64,000 nucleotides of DNA, taken from NCBI GenBank assembly GCA_900468805.1, contig UEIF01000033.1, forward strand, positions 62,001-126,000. Direction: 5' to 3'. The position numbers and the translations under genes are program-made. Below the pieces are notes generated by a model. It saw only the letters and a program-made list of their open reading frames with translations, had not been told where the DNA came from and did no database searches. Positions 61,475-64,000 of the stretch are shown piece by piece. This DNA comes from Hyphomicrobiales bacterium (GTDB lineage: Bacteria > Pseudomonadota > Alphaproteobacteria > Rhizobiales > Rhizobiaceae). The stretch's first letter is position 1. Each line of letters begins with the position of its first letter.

Positions 61475-62362
61475 ATGGCTGATAAAAAACGCACAGAGCC
61501 AGACTGGCAGGATATCAGGGTCTTCCTCGCACTAGGACGGCACGGCAGCCTGTCAGCCGCGGCCCGCACATTGCGCGTCAACCATGCAACGATCGCTCGA
61601 CGGCTTCATTCACTGGAGGAAACGCTCGGCGAAAAACTGGTCGAGCGTCGCCCGGACGGCTATGTGCTGACCCCCGCCGGAACCCGTGCGCTCACCGCGG
61701 CAAGCGACATGGAAGCCTCAGTCCAGACGCTCGGGCGTGGCTGGAAGGATGACACCCCCAAAGGCCTGGTGCGCATCAACGCATCGCCCGCGCTCTCGCA
61801 GGGCTTCCTGATCCCCCGTCTGGCGGAAATCACCAAACAATATCCGGGCCTCGATATCGACCTTGCGACCGACCTGCGCACCATAAGCCTCGAACGCCAC
61901 GAGGCCGACATCGCCATACGCCTGACAAAGCCGCAGGACGGCGATCTCATTGCCAGACAGCTCGCGACGATCGGATACGGATTTTACGGAACGCAGCAGG
62001 TCTGCCGGCAGGTCGAAATCGGCGCGGAACCCGTCTTTGTCGGATTTGACGAGGTGAACGGGTATGTGCCCGAGGCAATCTGGCTGGCACGCCAGTTCCC
62101 GCAGGCGCGCGTGTCTTTCCGTGCCAACAATCAGGTTTCCCAGGCGATGGCTGCCAAGTCAGGCGCCGGTCTGGCGCTGCTACCAAATTATATCGGCCGC
62201 ACGGAAAGAGGCCTCTACCCTTGCCCGCTCGAGCCCGTCCCGCCACCGCGGGAAGTCTGGCTTCTCACCCGACGCCAGCACCGCAAGGATCTGCCGATCC
62301 GGACCGTTGCTGAATACCTGACGAAGATATTCGCGACGGAACGTGCCTTGTTCGAGGCATAA
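61475..62362 (+). CDS. LysR family transcriptional regulator
   Basis: A 295-residue LysR regulator. The winged helix is at about 12-70 (RHGSLSAAARTLRVNHATIARRLHSLEETLG), and the effector domain follows with KSGAGLALLPNYIG near the end. It is divergent from the MBL gene with 78 bp between starts, so it most likely controls the MBL-SDR-tautomerase-nitronate monooxygenase operon. Confidence 0.9.
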   Translation: MADKKRTEPDWQDIRVFLALGRHGSLSAAARTLRVNHATIARRLHSLEETLGEKLVERRPDGYVLTPAGTRALTAASDMEASVQTLGRGWKDDTPKGLVRINASPALSQGFLIPRLAEITKQYPGLDIDLATDLRTISLERHEADIAIRLTKPQDGDLIARQLATIGYGFYGTQQVCRQVEIGAEPVFVGFDEVNGYVPEAIWLARQFPQARVSFRANNQVSQAMAAKSGAGLALLPNYIGRTERGLYPCPLEPVPPPREVWLLTRRQHRKDLPIRTVAEYLTKIFATERALFEA

Positions 62363-62393
62363 AACCCCAAGTTTACATCCGGAACAGGCTTTC

Positions 62394-63179
62394 TCAGAAG
62401 GACAGGTCGAGAACGCGACCCTCGAACAGACGGTCCCGTGAGCCCTCGAGATGCGCCCGCATCAGGTCACGAGCATGCTCTGCCTTGCCCTCGGCGATCG
62501 CTTTATAGATTTCGTTATGCTCCTGAAACACCTGCTCCAGGCCCGGCCGTGGACCAAGCAGCGAAAGCCCGTGCAGATGCATGCCTACGGCGATATGTGC
62601 TTTCAGCGCATCCATGGAGGCCGTGTAATAGTGATTGTTGGCCGCCTCGGTGACGGCGCGGTGGAAGACGAAATCGGCATCCACCCGGTGCAATTGATGG
62701 CTGGTTGCTTCGCGCAGATCCGCAAGGGCTGCGGCGATCTTCTGGATCGCAGCATCGTCGCGGCGCTTGGCGGCAAAATAGGCGGCAGCCGGCTCGATCG
62801 TCAGGCGAAATTCGTAGCAGCGCTGGATATCGGCAATCGTCTTGACCGGCGAATAGGCAAGCTGCGCTGTCGGCGAGCCATGCGCGCTGACGAAAGTACC
62901 GGCCCCCTGCCTTGCATAGACAATCCCCTGCTCTCTGAGACGCGCCAACGCATCGCGCACGATGGGCCGCGAAACGCCGAGCAGAGAGGCAAGTTCATGT
63001 TCACCCGGAAGCCGTGAATCCGGCGGATAATTGCCGGCGCGGATGCGCTCCATCAACTGATCGAAGACACGGTCGACCAGCTTCACAGCCTTGCCGCGCT
63101 CCGGCCGGGCTGCAGGCGTCGCCTCCGGATTCACCGATCCGCCATTCGCTTCATCCACTCTCATTCTCCCTGCTGGCAT
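62394..63179 (-). CDS. GntR family regulator, FadR/FCD subfamily
   Basis: A 261-residue regulator: winged helix at about 32-100 (GEHELASLLGVSRPIVRDALARLREQGIVYARQGAGTFV) and FCD domain with DADFVFHRAV, QEHNEIYKAIAEG and MRAHLEGSRDRL metal-site patterns. The N-terminal 15 residues are uncertain because several ATG/GTG starts are possible. It begins 3 bases after the four-carbon acid sugar kinase gene ends and probably controls that pathway. Confidence 0.88.
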   Translation of the reverse strand: MPAGRMRVDEANGGSVNPEATPAARPERGKAVKLVDRVFDQLMERIRAGNYPPDSRLPGEHELASLLGVSRPIVRDALARLREQGIVYARQGAGTFVSAHGSPTAQLAYSPVKTIADIQRCYEFRLTIEPAAAYFAAKRRDDAAIQKIAAALADLREATSHQLHRVDADFVFHRAVTEAANNHYYTASMDALKAHIAVGMHLHGLSLLGPRPGLEQVFQEHNEIYKAIAEGKAEHARDLMRAHLEGSRDRLFEGRVLDLSF

Positions 63180-63182
63180 ACG

Positions 63183-64000
63183 TTACGCCGCCTGATTCCG
63201 AACGATCAGTCTTAGCAAACTATCGGAATTGCCGAAGCCCCCCGACTTGACGGCGCACCGGAATTGCCGCCCGTTGATATCCTTAACGTCGAACCAGGGA
63301 ACGCCGGCCTCGATTTCACCCTTCGGCAACAAGACTGTGACGCCTAGTTCCCGGAAAACGGCAAGCGCAGTATCACCGCCACCAACCATGATCATGTCAG
63401 GTTTCGTATCATCTATGACCGATTTGACACCCTGCGCGAAGCGAGCGGCGACCAGCGCGGCATCATTCTTCATCTCGCCCGTGCAGCGCAACATCGCTGG
63501 CAGTGCCAGCCCCTCGCCGCTCTCGACCGCGCCCATTGGCGCATCAACGACGATGCGAAGCGCATGGGAAGCTTCGAGACGATCCATTTGCACGGCCGTG
63601 ATCGGATCGCGAGAGCCGAAGGCAAAGAGCGTCTTCCGCGTCGCGAGAAACTCCGGCGTGAGCCGTGCGGCCTCGCCGAGCCGGCGCGCCAGTGCGGAAC
63701 CCAGACCGCGAGCGCCGACGGCAAGCGTCGAAAGCCAGTCATTCTCGGCAACCACTAAGTCGAGATCGGCATCGTCCTCGGCATCGGCGACCGATACTTC
63801 GCGGGCGAATCCGGCAAAGAGGTCGGCAATCGGTAACGGATGCTCAACGCCGCGCCCGACCACGCAACCGCGATAGGTGATGCGCTCCTGATCAGGAATG
63901 GCAGGCGCCATGAGAATAGTCTTGAGACCCAGCATGTCGGCCAGCGCAATGCTTTCGGCCGCAACATTGCCCTTCAGCCGGGAGTCGATTTTCTTCATGA
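63183..64000 (-). CDS. Four-carbon acid sugar kinase family protein (DUF1537), 5' end outside the window
   Basis: The visible 272 residues start inside the conserved KKIDSRLKGNV segment that lies some 80 residues into this kinase family, so the N-terminus is beyond 64000. The C-terminal nucleotide-binding half shows TLFAFGSRDP, MIMVGGGDTALAV and the terminal KSGGFGNSD. Such enzymes phosphorylate four-carbon acid sugars (threonate, erythronate, denazenylate-type substrates) before PdxA2-like and aldolase steps. The downstream GntR gene is probably its regulator. Confidence 0.85.
   Translation of the reverse strand, partial: MKKIDSRLKGNVAAESIALADMLGLKTILMAPAIPDQERITYRGCVVGRGVEHPLPIADLFAGFAREVSVADAEDDADLDLVVAENDWLSTLAVGARGLGSALARRLGEAARLTPEFLATRKTLFAFGSRDPITAVQMDRLEASHALRIVVDAPMGAVESGEGLALPAMLRCTGEMKNDAALVAARFAQGVKSVIDDTKPDMIMVGGGDTALAVFRELGVTVLLPKGEIEAGVPWFDVKDINGRQFRCAVKSGGFGNSDSLLRLIVRNQAA

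Overview
The window reads as high-GC DNA from an alphaproteobacterium, most likely Rhizobiaceae (Rhizobium/Agrobacterium type). The support is protein style throughout, ATGA-coupled operons, an ExoY/ExoF-type polysaccharide cluster, a SyrA/ExoX-like small membrane protein, and an intergenic repeat at 35945-36045 of a kind I remember from Rhizobium genomes. It is almost fully coding. I see no rRNA, tRNA, CRISPR array, transposase or phage genes. Both ends cut a gene.

Region 1 (about 0.3-21 kb) is an aromatic-acid catabolic island. It holds a five-gene branched-chain-amino-acid-type ABC importer (480-5043) and a MurA paralogue whose catalytic Cys is Asp (5048-6370). It continues with a LigM-like tetrahydrofolate-dependent O-demethylase (6564-7976), a GntR/FCD regulator (8134-8868), an alpha/beta hydrolase, LigA and LigB extradiol dioxygenase subunits and a YciI-like protein (9067-11284). 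A minus-strand operon (17464 to 11438) carries an aldehyde dehydrogenase, a type I extradiol dioxygenase, oxalomesaconate hydratase (GalB type), CHA aldolase, oxalomesaconate tautomerase (GalD type) and a DUF1932 dehydrogenase. A methylenetetrahydrofolate-reductase-like gene and a LysR protein with two DNA-binding domains lie opposite it. The perfect palindrome ATGTATACAT occurs before the importer, the demethylase, the hydrolase-ligAB operon and the folate reductase. These units therefore look like one GntR regulon that takes up methoxylated aromatic acids, demethylates them onto folate, recycles the methyl group and sends the ring through oxalomesaconate to pyruvate and oxaloacetate.

Region 2 (about 20-24.6 kb) has a D-2-hydroxyacid dehydrogenase and an SDR / RraA-type aldolase / DapA-type operon, with a divergent LysR gene. 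The substrate is unknown.

Region 3 (24.6-40.3 kb) is a Wzx/Wzy-type exopolysaccharide cluster. It contains a secreted GH16 glycanase, flippase, five glycosyltransferases, an ExoY-like initiating transferase, a Wzz protein with a degenerate kinase domain, an ExoF-like export protein, a polymerase, a SyrA/ExoX-like small membrane protein and a Crp/Fnr regulator. A near-perfect CRP-type site precedes the exoY-like gene.

Region 4 (40.3-58.3 kb) is the most novel part. Seven copies of a box with core TTTAC(C/G)GTAACGTACTTCCG lie before a lipoprotein hydrolase, a sulfatase followed by a MoxR-DUF58-DUF4381-BatA-BatB/C-BatD operon, a formylglycine-generating enzyme with a HAD phosphatase, two outer-membrane proteins, a small unknown protein and an MscS channel. 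In the middle lies a CadC-like membrane protein with an OmpR-type winged helix and a periplasmic TPR region, which is the obvious candidate regulator. I propose an envelope regulon that couples sulfatase maturation, a Bat/MoxR complex and envelope transport.

Region 5 (58.4-64 kb) has a nitronate monooxygenase, tautomerase, SDR and MBL hydrolase operon with a divergent LysR gene, then a DUF1537 four-carbon acid sugar kinase (cut by the window end) followed by a GntR regulator.
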